DNA of 64,000 bases from Cenococcum geophilum 1.58. Lineage: Eukaryota; Ascomycota; Dothideomycetes; Gloniales; Gloniaceae. The position numbers were made by a program, and so were the translations under genes. This document shows positions 21,601 through 35,492 of the stretch, in pieces. Numbering within the stretch: the first letter of the stretch is position 1; the number at the start of each line of letters is the position of its first letter. The DNA lies in contig KV748183.1 of the NCBI GenBank assembly GCA_001692895.1, forward strand, positions 620,001 through 684,000, in the 5' to 3' direction. The notes beneath the pieces are model-generated. The model did no database searches. It worked only from the letters and a program-made list of their open reading frames with translations, and was not told where the DNA came from.

Positions 21601-24600
21601 ACTAACTTTTATAGGCAATTTATCTAGAACTACTCAGATACCGCATACCCCCTATATATATATCTTGCATAGGTATATCGCAACCTAACATTAGATAGGG
21701 AGAAGAAGAAAAAATATAAGTTAAAAGGGCCTACTAAATAGTATTAACCCTAGTCCTGGCTTAATAACGCGTAGTAGGCGTTTTACAAGCTACGCGCTGC
21801 GTTTACGTAAGCTCCTCTACTTCGCCACTTTAACCCTAATCTACCCCTAATAGTAATTACTAACGCTTTTGACTATACCTATAGCGGTATACTTCTGCAG
21901 CCTTTAGGGTAGGGAGATTAACTCTACTAGTACCCGATCGCTTATTATAGTTAGAAGCTTACTAGCCTAAAAGTATAGTATAATACGTATAATAAAGAAC
22001 TACTCGCTATAGTGCAATACTTTAAGACGTGGCGCTATTACCTTAAACACGCCGCGCATATAACGCGCGTGCTCTGCAATTATAATAATCTTAGGTACTT
22101 TATAACCACTAAAAGCTTATCTACTTACTAGGCCCGGTATGCTAAGAAACTAGCTAAATTTAATTTTAAGATTAAATATAAGCTAGGTAAAATAAATCCT
22201 ACTAATATACTATTCCGGCGCCCGGATTATATTAAAGGCTTTAAAGATAGTAGTAAGAGGACAATCCTTAATACCATACTGCCTATATTATAGTAAAAGT
22301 TGTGGGTTATAGGCCTTATAGGCGGCCCTAGTGCTACTATACTAAACTAGTAAGTAGCATGCGTGCAGTATACGAGCAACCCTTATAAACTTGGCGCTGG
22401 CGGATTAGAGCGTCCTACTATTCTCTTTAAGACTACCTTAACTGGCCTAATAGCGCTTAACCCTAGGAAAGACCTCTTAGCCTAGGCTATGGTCCCCCGT
22501 AATAACCTAGTAAGTCACCTATATATTATACGTTACTTCGCTAGCACTAACTTTACGCAAAGTCTCGTGCTATAGCAAGAGGTAGTAATAGCTACTTTAG
22601 CCGAAACGGCGTTTATAGAATACCCCCCTAAGTTACTAGTTAATTTTATTTATAGAGTATAAAAAAGGGACGCCTTTATACGCTCTATATATAATTAGTT
22701 AACCTAGAAATAAGTTCCCGCTAGTAATAAGGACTACACCCTTAATAATTAAGGACTTTTAAGGTAAAATAATAAGGTTTAGGTGCCGAATTGCATACTA
22801 CTATAATAGGAGATCCTTAAGCGAAATTATGATAATCCTATGGGCGGCCACTATAGTTTTAACTATACCTTTAAGGTAATCGCGTAAAAGTATACTTAGA
22901 ACGGCCTTACTTAGGACCTCTATAAATACCTAGATAATTATAATGCCTACTAACGCTTTAAATCGCGCCGTTATAAACCCTATAGTAAGCTGCAGCCTCT
23001 CTAAGCCCCCACTCGAGCCTAGCGGCATTATTTACTTAACTTTATTATAGATCTCCTAGAGTCTAAGACTCCTAATAGCGTAGAGTATAACTCCGTCCTT
23101 GTTCTTATAGACCGTTTTATAAAGCTAGTATGCTACTATCTAGTATATAAGATAATTAATACTACGTAACTCGCAGAACTCTTATTTAGAGTCTTTATAT
23201 AAATAGGGCCTTTAGATAATATTGTCTCTAATAGGGGTAGTGTATTTATAAGCGAGTACTAGAGCACTATATACTACCATCTCTATATTTAACGTAAACT
23301 TAGCACTATATTCTACCCGCAGATAGATAGTTAGATAAAGCGTTAGAACTAGGAGCTTAAGATATACCTATATATATTTACGAACTAGAAATAGTCTAAT
23401 TAGGCCTCCCTACTTAAAGAAGCAGCCTTTACCTATAACTCTAAGGTCTATGCCATAACAAAGCGTTCCCCTATTAAGCTCGCCTATGGCTAGCTACTAA
23501 ACGTCCTAGATAGAGTCCTGGATAGTATCTAAAACGCCTAGTAAGGTAGGAAGGGGTTTAAGTTAACAAATGTCCAACTCGCAGAGATAAATCTATAACG
23601 CCTACGCCTTATACATAAGGCAGCGGCAGCGTTAATAATATACGCCTAAAAGCTTTAGGTAAAATACTATAATTATTACCACCTAGCTAAACACTTCGCT
23701 GTTGGTAAATAAGTCCTACTCTCCTCTAAGAACATCCGCACAAAACGTCCCTATAAAAAGCTTAACTACAAGTTTATAGGACCGTTTTAGATCCTAGAGC
23801 GTGTAGGGCAGTAAGTATATAAGCTAGAGCTCCCACCTATTATAGCACGGCTCTACCTAGTCTTCTATATCTTCCTACTAGAGCCTTATAGATCACGCCC
23901 TAGGTTTTAACCCCTGGTAGTAGAAGAGCTTAAGGAAGGTAGCTAGGAAGTAGAAGTAATTATCGCCCACTAAGATCGTGCTAGACAACTATAATACCTC
24001 ATTAAATGGCTAGGATAGCTAAATAAGTATAATAAATAGAAATATAAGACAGAACTCGAGAATTGTTAATAACTGTTAGATAAGTACCGTAAGCGGGACA
24101 CCCTAGCCTTACAGCTAAAGCGTAGGCGAAAAGTAAGCGCCGCTGTTAAAATATAACCTACATTAAAGCGGAATAAAGGACGTCCAAAGGGATTAAAAAA
24201 TAAGTAACGATTGCTATAACTCGCAGGCGAGGCTACGGCGTATACTAGCAACGAAGCTTAATTTAGAAAGCACCCTCCCTAGACCTAATCTGTTACTCTA
24301 TACCAGCTAAGCAGATTATTTATATATTAGAGAATAGGCCCGTTTATAACCGGGGTTTATTTAACCAGAGTCTATAACCTGCTAGTAACCCGCTAGTAGT
24401 AACCTATACTAATAACTTATACTATTCTACGTATATACTACGTAGATAACATATAAGGCTAAAATATGGGTTAGCGGCGGGTCTAATAGGTATATAGCCT
24501 TACCGTCCTAATCTAGCTGTATGTAAATAACCTATAACCTACCCATAAAGTATACACGGCGCTACGCCGGTATAGCGTAAGGCTAAAGTAGGGTTAGCGG

Positions 24601-24782
24601 CGGATTTAATAGGTATATAGCCTTATTATCTATAAATCTAGCTGCATATAAATAACCTATAACCTACCTATAAGGTACTAGCGACCTACCTATATAAGTA
24701 AGCTTTGGAATATTTCTAGTCTACTAAATTTAGGCGATAGTATTAAGCTCTACTAGCTCTACCTGTTAAATGGACTAATTAG

Positions 24783-24808
24783 GATTTTCTATACCGGGTA
24801 TATAAAAT
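24783..24808. repeat. Palindromic TTTTCTAT...ATA-AAAA hairpin, copy 2
   Basis: GATTTTCTATACCGGGTATA followed by TAAAAT, in the 3' untranslated region of Gypsy F about 250 bp before its 3' LTR. Confidence 0.8.
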
Positions 24809-25056
24809 TACTACTAGCTTAGTTAAATATGGGGGAGTCTTAGTAAGGCAAATCTAACTAATTAGACAACTTTGACCGCTGGTTGAAGTTCCTTAATATC
24901 TTCGCGCCGCGTATATATACTACCCGTCTCTCTATACGCAAAATTAAAACGCTCTTTCCCCTCTAAATTTTTTCCTTACTAAGGTTTTTTATAGGGTTTT
25001 ATTAAGGCTTAAGTATATAAAGGATCGGGGACAACCCTTTTTAAAGGGGGGGGCAT

Positions 25057-25281
25057 TATTAGGTAAAACCTAAGTAGATAATTATATAGCCGCAAGGTAT
25101 GGGCGACCCTAGGGCAACCCAGGGGTGACTCGCCCGTAAGGCACGTGCTCTATACATGCCTAGGGAAAACCCTTCCTACCTCGCACACAGACTCCTCCTT
25201 TTTCCTTAAGGATTTGTCTCTGTCTATACAATATACCTATTATTCTATTATTGGACTCCCTATCCACATCCTTACCTTATA
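25057..25281 (+). repeat. 3' LTR of Gypsy F
   Basis: Same 225-bp length. It starts TATTAGG where the 5' copy has TGTCAGG, a RIP-type difference. Preceded by AAAGGGGGGGG, the polypurine tract that fixes the plus orientation. Confidence 0.9.
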
Positions 25282-25686
25282 GTTAGTTAATAGTTAAAGT
25301 TGCTAAAGAGGTAGAAGTATAGTACCTAACTCCTATAAACTCCTATAAACTCCTAAGCCAATTAGCTAACTTCCTTAAAGATAGCTTTAGCATTAAGCGT
25401 TTAGTAATTAGGTAGTAATTGTCTATAATAATATTAATTTTAAAGATAAAAAACGTGACGAGGTTATAGGCTATATAGCTATAATGCGGGTAATAATAAC
25501 GGCGGCTATTATTCTTTGCCCTAAGCTACTACCTTTAGGTTTACGTTAAGGTATATATAATTAATAATACTACTTAGGCTTAAAGATATACTAAATACCC
25601 CTAGTATATCTAGTAAAGATAATAGAATTAAGGTAAATATTACACGAAGCCTTATATTAGATACACTTAAGAGAATTTATATAAAT
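25282..25686 (+). pseudogene. DUF6589-like gene, middle part
   Basis: Continues from 18441. Around 25420-25495 the translation gives NNINFKDKKRDEVIGYIAIM, followed by a PPLGLR-like block. This corresponds to the family's conserved VYDNFNF--RVRDE...TTG--...PPGGLRQ region, the best evidence for the assignment. An ACTCCTATAA unit is repeated three times at about 25326-25360, possibly part of an intron. It is interrupted at TAAAT by the next Gypsy element. Confidence 0.55.
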
Positions 25687-26109
25687 TGTTACGGACGCTT
25701 TAAGTACAATATTACGACTACTTAGAGAGGAGTCGGAAGAAGCTAGTTGGTTAATTTAAGTACGGTCTAAAATGGAACCGGTAGAACTATATAATAAGGA
25801 ATAGTAGCTAAGGTCACATAATATGCTACGTATTAAACGGAAGGAATAAGAGGAACTTATATACCTTATGTATAAGACGTATATTATATATAAGAAGGAT
25901 TTTATAGAAGTACGGTTGTGTATTTAAGGACCCTTAGTTCCTACCTAGATAGTTCCTTTCTTATAGTAATTCTTAGAATATAATTAGAGTTAATTTATTA
26001 GGCAACCACTCCACCAGTTATTATTACGTTGTTAACTTTAATTTGCATTACTTATATACCTAGCCTAATAATAAGCCTACCATAGTTCCTACTACAAGGT
26101 TCCGTTATA
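25687..26109 (+). repeat. 5' LTR of Gypsy G
   Basis: Starts TGTTACGGACGC and ends TTCCGTTATA. The 3' LTR has the same length. Confidence 0.9.
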
Positions 26110-29100
26110 TAATTACTACCTAATTACGGTATTAAATATAGAAAGTTAAACAATATACCACTAAAAGCACCAGCCACGACGCCATTAACGGCGGCAACTA
26201 CTTTAAGGTTAAGTAACGACACTAGTATAGCAGACACTAACTTATAGCAACCTATAACGGTTAGATAACTATAAGAGATAGTTAACTAGCTAATAGAAAA
26301 TAATATAACGTTAAAAAAAATAGGATTAATGGGATAGGCGCAGTAAAGATTAAGCTACTATTAATTAAAAGGTACTTAGGAGAGAGATTAAAACTTAAAA
26401 GATTTCTTATATAAATATACTTTAAGGTTACGCAAGAAGAAGCTAAGCTATTAATACCTATAGATCGAATAGCATATACGGGACTATTCTTATTAGAAAG
26501 GGCACTTAAGTGGTTTAAGTTTTACCTTACGGAGATATAAGCAAATGGCATAACAACTACCAATTAAGAAGTACGGTTTATATTTATAAGCTAGGAAGGG
26601 TTTACGGAATAACTTACATAAATGTTTAGAAACCTAGAGGCAGTAACTATAGCAGAAAGAAAACTCCAAAATATTATATAGCGAACCTTAGTAATTAAGT
26701 ATATAACGTAGTTCCAGACGTTAGCGATATAAGTTAAGTGGAATAATAAAGCGCTTATAGCATAGTATAAGCAAGGACTTAAGGCTAAAGTTTAAAACGT
26801 AATTATTCTAATAGAAGATACGAACACCCTAAGGGAACTAATAGATTAAGCGATTAAAATTAATAATTAGATCCACTAAAGGGAACAGGCTAAAAGAGGC
26901 TAGGATAGAGTTCCATAGTTGTATAAGGCGTAGAGTACGCAACGACTAAAGCTAAGTTAAAAACTATAGTGTGGCGCAGAGCCAATAGACCTAAGTAGTA
27001 CTAAAGAATTTAGGAAATAGAATAAGAAATTATAGAAACCTAAAGGATAAGGATTAAGTAATTAAAGGTCTAAGGAGCAAAGGCTAAATTAGGGATCTTA
27101 ATAGCAGAAGACATTTAGGCGGACTCTATAATAGAAAAAATGGTTTAGAGAAGGAGCTTATATAAATTATGGAAAATAAGGTTACTTTATAAGGGATTAT
27201 AAAGATAGTTAGAGATACTATATAATAAAGGGAACTAGACTAATAGTAGATAATATATACGTATAGAGGGATAATAATATGCTGTAAGGAACAAAAGAGT
27301 GTTTAATTAAAAGTTTTACGTTTTGTTATAATAACGTATACTAAATTTATAAGGACGCTAAGTACGGCGTAAGCTATTAGCTATAAGAGCTATATTTAGC
27401 GGAATATAAAGGAACTAATAAACCAGTTCGCAGATTGGATATTAAGGACAATAACTTTAATATAAGCGAAATATTTTATAACAATAAGGCAATAGAAGCG
27501 GCTTACTAGGAGCATATAGACCTTAAAGATATTATACCAAAGGCAGAAAATAATTCCACTATAGAATAGGGAACATTAGTAGGGATTAAGACCCCACTAG
27601 ATACAATATCTATCGCTTTATAAGACGTAAAAGAAGTAGGGCAGTAAACCACTTCGGCACTTAATAAAGGCAAAAGGCTAAAGGCTTAAGATTCTTAAGA
27701 TAAGATAAGAGATAACTAAGACTCTTAAGATAAGATAAGGTAAGCTTAAGGACCTATAATAGACGATAACTAATAGAGCAGAGTAGTAGCTTGGTTTAAA
27801 GAAATATAAATAAGCTTAGGACAAAGTTTCCTATAGGTATAAGATTTTTAAAACAAAATAAGTAAGATTTAAAACTCTTAAGATAAGATAAAAACACTAA
27901 GTAAGCCTAATTAGACTAAAGCTAGAGTAAAGCTTAAGATAGAAGCAAGCTCGGGATCAAAAATCCAAAGGGGTTAAGAATTTAGAGTATAGATAAGGAC
28001 ACCTATAAATAAGAAGTAAGAAGCTTCCTTATAGATTAGAGAATCTGTAGTATAAATAGCGATTAAACTAAAAGATAGACATATAAACCTAGAAGACTTA
28101 CTAAAAGAACATAGTGTTTAACCTAAAGATTAAAGAATTAATACCAAGATTAAGAAGTAAGAAGACTTTAAGGATCTATCTATAAGACGCAAACTAAAAG
28201 AAACCATAGAAGAGTTTAGATAAAGAATTATTATATAGCAAGAACAGAAACTAGATAAGAGATCTAGTATATTAGGACGTATAAGGGATAGAGCACTAGT
28301 ATAAAGAATTACTAATAGGCCTAAGGCAGGCACACTAAGAGCTAAATAGCTTACTAAACTAGAAAATAAAGAGGATTTAGGGATTCCTACTAGATTTAAG
28401 GAACGATATACAAAAGGCTATTACGACGTAGTAATAAGAAGATACTTCCTTACGGACGAGCTATATACACTTAAAGGGTTATACTAAAAGTAGTATAGAC
28501 AACGACATAACGATAAGTGGGAAGATTTCTATATATAGTTAGACGAGAAAGTTGTTTAAAACCACCCAATTATAGAAAAGGCTATAAGTCATATTAAAGG
28601 GGCCTTAATTATAACGTTAAAAGATCTAGAGGAGTAATTAGAGGACTAGAGGAGTAAGAGGTAAATTATAGTACTTATAAACGAAGTTGTAACGCTTAGA
28701 TTAATATAAAAGAGGTTTAAACTTAAGGATAAAGACAAGCTAAGAGTTAACCCAAAACACTAAGTATATTATACGTTGGTATAGATTATATATGTAGGTA
28801 ATGCGTGCAATATATATAGAGCACTAAAAGATAAGAACTAAAAGTACCTAGTAAGAATATATTAGTTATTAGACGAGGTAAAGTATAGAAATATTAAGTA
28901 TATGCATAGTTAGCACCTAGTAGAAGTGCAAAACTAAGGAGATTTAACACTTTAACTAGGAAGATTCCTTATAGAAAAATGCTTAGACGGATAATAGTAG
29001 TGGGAATACCTAGAAAATACGTGTTTATAATATATTAAAGATAAAAAGCAAACTAGGTATTAGCTAAAGAGTAAGCTAAGTACAATAGGATTAAGTAGCT

Positions 29101-32100
29101 AATAGTTAGGAAAAGTAGAGGTCTACGGGATTAAAGGGAACTAGTAGTAGAGCCTTAGACCCTTAAAGGAATTTAAGGACAACGCCTAAATTTACGAGTT
29201 AAATAGTAAGATTAGCAGTTTAAAGCGCTAATAGATAGTAGAGCAATATAAAACTATATCTTACTAATAGTAGTTAAGAGAATAGGATTACCTTATAGAT
29301 AAAAGGAGCAACTTTACCTATTAGTTACGATTTTAGGAGATCTAATAGCCTACGGAGGAGGGATTATCAATCTTAAAATAGGACCTATTTAGATAACTAT
29401 TAAAGGGAGACAAATTAAGATATCTTTTAATATCCTACTATTAGGATGGGATAAGGTAGTATTAGGGATACCTTAGTTATAGAAATGTAATCTAAAGATT
29501 AATTAGATTACAGGTTAGGTTAATATTAAAAATACTTAACGCCGCAAGATATAATAATAAACTAAGTTAGTATAGTACTAAGTTGGAGTAATATACAAAG
29601 AGACTAAGTAAGGCTTAAGTTATATACCAAAAAGATACTATAAATATGGCAAAAAATTATAGTTACTAAAAAGTAAAAAGCTATTAGATTATATAGCGTA
29701 GGACTATAAAATAGAATTAAAACTAGGAATAAGTCTAAGGTTCTTTCTAATCTATAAGCTTACTAAAGAAGAGGGTAGAGCACTTAAAGAGTTTATCTAA
29801 GAAAACTTATAAAAGGGATATATTAGACTATTATAGTCATTAGTAGGTTACCTAATACTATTTATACTAAAGAAGAACGGAAAACTTAAGTTATATATTA
29901 ACTATAGGCAGTTAAACAGCATTACTAGAAAGGATAGATATCCCTTACCCTTAATTAGCAAAATTTAAGACAGGATAGGTAATACGCAAATCTTTATAAA
30001 GATAGATCTAAGATAGGCGTACTATTAGATTAGAATTAAGGAAGGCAATAAATAGAAGGCAGCCTTTAGGTTAAAGGAAGGACTATATAAACTATTAGTT
30101 ATATAATTCGGGCTTATAAACGCACTAGTAACATTCCAAAAGCGTATTAATAATATATTAGGAGAACACTTAAATTAATTTATTATGGTATATCTTAACA
30201 ATATTATTATCTATTTAATAACTAAGGAAGAGCACGGAGAACACATTAAATATATCTTAAAGAAACTATAAGAAGAACAGATACTAGTAGCAATTAAAAA
30301 ATACGAGTTCTTTACTAGGAAGACCGATTTCGTTAAATTTATTATTAAACTAGGCTAACTTAGCATAGATCCAAAAAGATTAAGGCTATAGTAAATTGGT
30401 AAGAACTAGAGAACGTTATACAGTTAAAATTATTTTTAGGGTTTTGTAATTACTACAGAAGGTTTATAGCGCAATAGTTAAAGGATATTAAGCTATTTAC
30501 GCAATTAATAAAGAAAGAAGAACTATAGGTATGGGGAGAGGAGCAATAAGAATTATTTAAGAAAGTTATTTACCTAGGAACTAGTTCTTAAAATCTATTA
30601 ACTAGAACTAGAGACGGTTATAGAAATAAATATATTAGACTATATACTAGGGGCATGCTTTATATAAAGACATTAAGATAGATAGCACCTAGTAGCATAC
30701 TATAGTTGGAAGATAATACTACTAGAGTTAAACTATAACATCTACAATAAGGNGTTATTAGGTATAGTTACAGTACTAAAGAAATAGAGAGCATTCTTAT
30801 AAGGTATAGAGAAACTATTTATAGTTAAGACGGATTATAAGAACCTAATAGGATTCCTAATAATAATAAAACTTAACTAAAGATAGGTTAGATAGGCAGA
30901 GATGCTTATAGAATACTATTTTAAGATTTAGTATACTAAAGGTACAAACAATATAAGGGTAGACGCTCTAAGTTAAAAGGCTAAACTATAAAATAACAAA
31001 AAGCTATTAGGGGCTTTACTGCAAAAAGACACAGACGGATTAATTAGGTATAATTATTTAAAAATTATAGCAACTTAGGAAGAACTAGAGAAAGTTTATA
31101 AGTCACTAAAGAGCTTTTAGGCATAAAGAATTCTAAAGGCATAGCTAGAAAATCTATAGATAGATATATACAAAAATTAAAAAGTAAAGTATATCCTAAG
31201 AAGCATAGTAGAGCAATTTATAGGAGATTTTTATAAAAAATTAACTTAAGGATATAACGGAGTAATAGGCTTAGTATTAAGACTCTAAAAGGAGTACGTT
31301 ATTAACGGAATCTAGGGCTTAGCGCGAAAAGTTATAAGAGAATATCTAGATTACTAAAAAAAAATAAACTAATAAGGCATAAGCTATACGGAGAGCTATA
31401 ACCTATTAAAATACTAGAGAGACTATAGAAGGTTATATTATAGGACTTTATTATTAAGTTACTAAAGTTAAGAGATCCTATTACTAGATAAGATTATAAC
31501 GTAATCTTAGTAATAGTAAACAAGCTTATAAAGTGGGGATACTTTATAGTATGCACAAAAGAAATCTCAGCGGAAGATATCGCTAAAATCTATATTAAGG
31601 AAGTATTTATAAGATATAGAGCACTAAATAAGATTATATTAGATAGGGATTTAAGATTTATAGCAGTATTTTAAAAAGTATTCTTAGCGGAATAAGAAGT
31701 TAGAGTAGTAACTTCTACCGCATATTATCTACAGACAGATAGTTAGATAGAAAGATTAAATTAGACGCTAAAACAGTATCTAAAATATTATATTAATTAC
31801 GTATAGAATAATTAGGTATCCCTATTACTAGTTATATAGTTTATATTTAATATAACACCATAAAAAGGAATAGGTATATTACTATTTAAGGCAAATTATA
31901 GATATAAGCTAAGGATATCGTTATTACCACAATAAGCGAAAAAAATAAGTAATACAGCTAAAGAAAGAATGAAGACATTAATAAATCTTTATATAGACCT
32001 TATAGAATTAGTAAAGAAAGTATAAAAAAGAATAAAAAAAGTACTATAATACTAAGAGATCTAAGGGACTAGATCTTAAGGAGGGAGATAAAGTATAGCT

Positions 32101-33204
32101 ACTATACAAAAATTTTAAGAGTTAATAACTAAGCAAGAAGTTAAACTATGTTAGATTAAGACCTTTCAAAATTATATAAAGGATTTCACTAATTACGTTT
32201 AAATTAAACCTACTAGCTAAAATAAAGATCTACCCTATATAGCATATTATAATGCTAGAGCTAGTATATAGGAATATTAAGCCACTAGTTTATAAAGCAG
32301 ACACGTATAAAGGATAGGAAAAAAACAAATAGTACGTTTTAAGGATTATTAGTTATAAGGACATTAACAATAAAACATAGTACAAGGTTAGGTAGATAGG
32401 CTATGCTAAAACTACCTAGGAACTACTAGAGAATCTAAAAAACGCTATAAGAAAGGTATAGGAGTATTAGAAGAAATTAGGTTAGGTAGTATTAATAAAA
32501 AAGAATCGCTAAAGAATAAGTCACCTAAGGGGGACCTAAAAAGAGCAGTTGCCAAGCTACTTAGATCTATTTCCTTCTCTATTAAGAGAGAATCCGTTTT
32601 TTTATTACTAAGCTCTTGTAGACCCTATTTTATAAGCTTCTACTTCTTAAAATAGACCTTCTTATAAACCTTCTTAAGACGGAATAAATAAGTAGATGCC
32701 GTAATATAAGTATTTAGGGCCTTTTATTCCGCATCCTAAGAACGTTCTAACTTAGTAAGGGCTTAAGATAGTTTACTATCTAGCTGCGCAGTAGTAGATT
32801 AAACATAAAACCCTAAAATAAATTAATTAGGAAACTAGACGACTATTAAAAGTAATAGGTCGCGTATATTTAGCATTAGAGGTAGAGCGAACGTTATAGA
32901 ATAAATAAATATTCGCTTTAGTGCACTTTAAATAAGAGAACGGTTATCGTAAAGATGGGTTCGCTAACGCAATATAAACTAACCCCTTTTTCAAGCAGCA
33001 AGAATATAGAGACGGTATAATCTCACTAAAAGATAATATCGTAGCAATAGTGCGAGCATGACGTTAGGCGTATAACAAAGAAATTGCTTTAGGTATAATA
33101 AGTAATAATATTAACTAAATTAATTAGATAGATATTATACCTCTAGTGAACAACTTAGAGATATTAGGAATCTTTAAGGACAAAGATAAAAAGGAGGGAG
33201 ATAG

Positions 33205-33627
33205 TATTATAAACGCTTTAAGTACAATATTATAACTACTTAGAGAAGAGTTAAAAGAAGCTAGTTAGTTAATTTAAGCACGGTCTAAAATAAAACCGGT
33301 AGAACTATATAATAAGGAATAGTAGCTAAGGTTATATAATATACTACTTATTAAACGGGAGGAATAAGAGGAACTTACGTACCTTATATATAAGACGTAT
33401 ATTATATATAAGAAGGATTTTATANNANTACGGTTNTNTATTTAANGNNCNNTAGTCCCTACCTAGATAGTTCCTTCCTTGTAGTAATTCTTAGAATATA
33501 ATTAAAGTTAATCTATTAGGCAACCACTCCACCAGTTATTATTACGTTATTAACTTTAATTTGTATTACCTATACACCTAGCCTAATAACGAGCCCACCG
33601 TAGTTCCTGCTACAAGGTTCCGTTATA
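33205..33627 (+). repeat. 3' LTR of Gypsy G
   Basis: Starts TATTATAAACGC where the 5' copy has TGTTACGGACGC. Preceded by the purine tract AAGGAGGGAGATAG. Several unresolved bases lie inside it. Confidence 0.9.
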
Positions 33628-34900
33628 TAAATAGCATTAATACTATATTTAGAGATAGTAATCGCTATCCTAAAATGCTAAGTATATATTATCTTCCTAT
33701 AAATAAGACTACGTTCCAGTAATTTAGCGCTATATTTAAGGATAAGGATACTATTAAAGGTATATATAGCGTCTATAAAAGTATATTTCTAAACTAGCTT
33801 AGTTTATATATACTAGAAGATTTTACTAAAGCTAAAGCTATCTGTAATAACTTCGGTAATTAACTTTAGCTTATCTATAGAGACTAATTTACGGTAATTT
33901 ATATTAGGGCTATTAAAAATAAGTAAACTTAGGCTTGCCGACCATATAATTAACGGGATTAGCTTTTTAGTATACCTACGTAGTTTTATATTTAGATAAA
34001 CTTACTAAATACTATTATCTGTATATATTAGGCACCTATTATTTCTAAAGAAGAGGCTTATTATTACTTATAAGCTAATACTACTATATAGAGTCGCAGT
34101 TAGTATAGTTAGGAGAATACTAATTATTGCGTAGGGCTTTACGGCATACGTAGTTGCATTATTCTATACAGTAATATAACGTAAGGGCTACCTTATTACC
34201 TCTAGTAGAGACTTCTTTAAGTAAATAGACTATATTACTAACGCCATTAGTTTTCTTATATTAGATTAATTTTTAGAACTTATTAAAGACATCCATCTAG
34301 CCGCCTTTGTATTAGATGCGTAGAATAGTAATAGCTTTAATAAGCAACCGTATAATAATATTAAATTCTAAATAATATGTTATATGCTTTAGGAGGTTAA
34401 GCTATTTCTAACTATTTAGTATACTGTTAAATATACTAATATAGGCATATTAAGGCACTTTATTAACCCTCTTATTATTTACTTTTTTAATACGTCCCAG
34501 CTTAACTATAGCCGTAAGATATTATTCTATTAATGGAATCTCTCCTTAATAAATACTCCTAAATTATAGCATGTAATACTATCCTCTAGATTTATTAACT
34601 GGCCTAATAGGGTTATTATATATAAAGCAATTAACCTTAGGCTTAAGTATCTTAATAGTAGCTATAAGATTAAGATAAAGTGTTATAAGAATTTAACCTA
34701 TAATATAGATGTTATATTTAACCGAGTATATTTATCTAATACTTGGGTTAAGGCGTTACGTAAGAGAGTAGAGGCTATATTTAGCGAGTATATGCTTAGG
34801 ACTTATACTACTACTATACTACCGGATATGTTTTTACTCGCTTATACCCTCTTTACTTTAGATCTAGCTAAACTATAAAGTACTAAATAATTAGCTAGTA
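33628..34900 (+). pseudogene. DUF6589-like gene, C-terminal part
   Basis: The longest remaining piece. About 33,880-34,040 parallels the family's GDQLTV-RIR...LFH--LN-L segment, seen here as RAIKNK followed by Phe-Ser-Ile-Pro and a Leu/Asn-rich helix. About 34,500-34,760 parallels the conserved end (HNYA-EML---...N-SG---...D---EHLN--K...): LNYSRKILFY, FINWPNRVIIYK and KYLNSSYKIK. These matches to a family of unknown function are from memory and need a profile search. RIP-type stops break it. Because it appears once here yet is RIPped, it probably belonged to a repeated unit or suffered leakage from its nested transposons. Confidence 0.55.
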
Positions 34901-35492
34901 GGAAGTTTTTTAATTCTTATAATATTTTATAAGAAGGTATTTATTACGGCGCTAGTAGAAACTAGTGGATTATAGCTAATAGATATTGGTGAATTATAGC
35001 GGATAGTCGCAGATAGTTTTATATAGTTTTAGATAATTGCTATTATATAACTAAAGGATTATATATAACGTTAAGCGGCGCCACCCTCCGTCTTCTTTCC
35101 TTTCTTTAGCTTTAGATCCTTATTTATGGACTACTAATTATATAGGCTTTCGCGTCCCTTTTGCCGTACTCGTGCCTTAATTAACTAAGTTGCTAATATT
35201 ATCCAAAGCTTAAACCACCCATTCTTTCTAAGAAGGAACTTAAATATATTTATAGGACTATAAATAAGAATAGAATACAGAAGTAAACCTAAAAACTACT
35301 ACCAAAACTTAAAGAATAGAAAAGAATAATAAGACCTATAGAATAAGTATAGACCAGAACCCCTGCAGAATTTTATTAAAAGTTACCCTAATAACCGTAC
35401 TACTATACTAAGAAATACAGCAGCCGGTAAAGCAGCTATAGGACCCTTAAATACCTCTAATAGTAAAATAGTAACTAACTTAAACTTCTAGC
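34901..35492. other. RIP-type AT-rich DNA, unassigned
   Basis: Some stretches (about 35,190-35,480, plus strand) look coding-like, with Lys/Gln/Tyr-rich translations, but I recognise no family. It may be the 3' part of the DUF6589-like locus or another decayed element. It ends abruptly at the CAGGA repeats. Confidence 0.35.

Larger units (their letters stand above)
18442..25281 (+). mobile_element. Chromodomain Gypsy LTR retrotransposon fossil (F), full length
   Basis: 225-bp LTRs with GTTAG duplicated on both sides (18437-18441 and 25282-25286). Plus-strand order: gag about 18.8-19.9 kb with a knuckle near 19.93 kb, protease about 20.0-20.4 kb, reverse transcriptase about 20.9-21.7 kb with LYVDYRRLNK and YLDNILIY, RNase H about 21.8-22.2 kb, integrase about 22.5-23.6 kb and chromodomain about 23.94-24.09 kb (QYLIKWLG type). 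A long 3' leader with a conserved hairpin follows, then a purine tract before the 3' LTR. Broken by many RIP-type changes; one 72-codon stretch of RT remains open (20992-21210). It interrupts the DUF6589-like gene. Confidence 0.92.
25687..33627 (+). mobile_element. Chromodomain Gypsy LTR retrotransposon fossil (G), full length
   Basis: 423-bp LTRs flanked by TAAAT (25682-25686 and 33628-33632). Plus-strand parts: gag about 26.3-27.2 kb with a degenerate knuckle near 27.16 kb, a long linker and protease region to about 29.4 kb, reverse transcriptase about 29.8-30.4 kb with LYINYRQLN and YLNNIIIY, RNase H about 30.6-31.0 kb, integrase about 31.3-31.9 kb and a chromodomain-like end about 32.3-32.5 kb. 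The longest of the Gypsy copies here at 7.9 kb, and very strongly RIPped (A-rich on this strand). Ambiguous bases occur at about 30753 and 33425-33453. It splits the DUF6589-like gene a second time. Confidence 0.9.
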
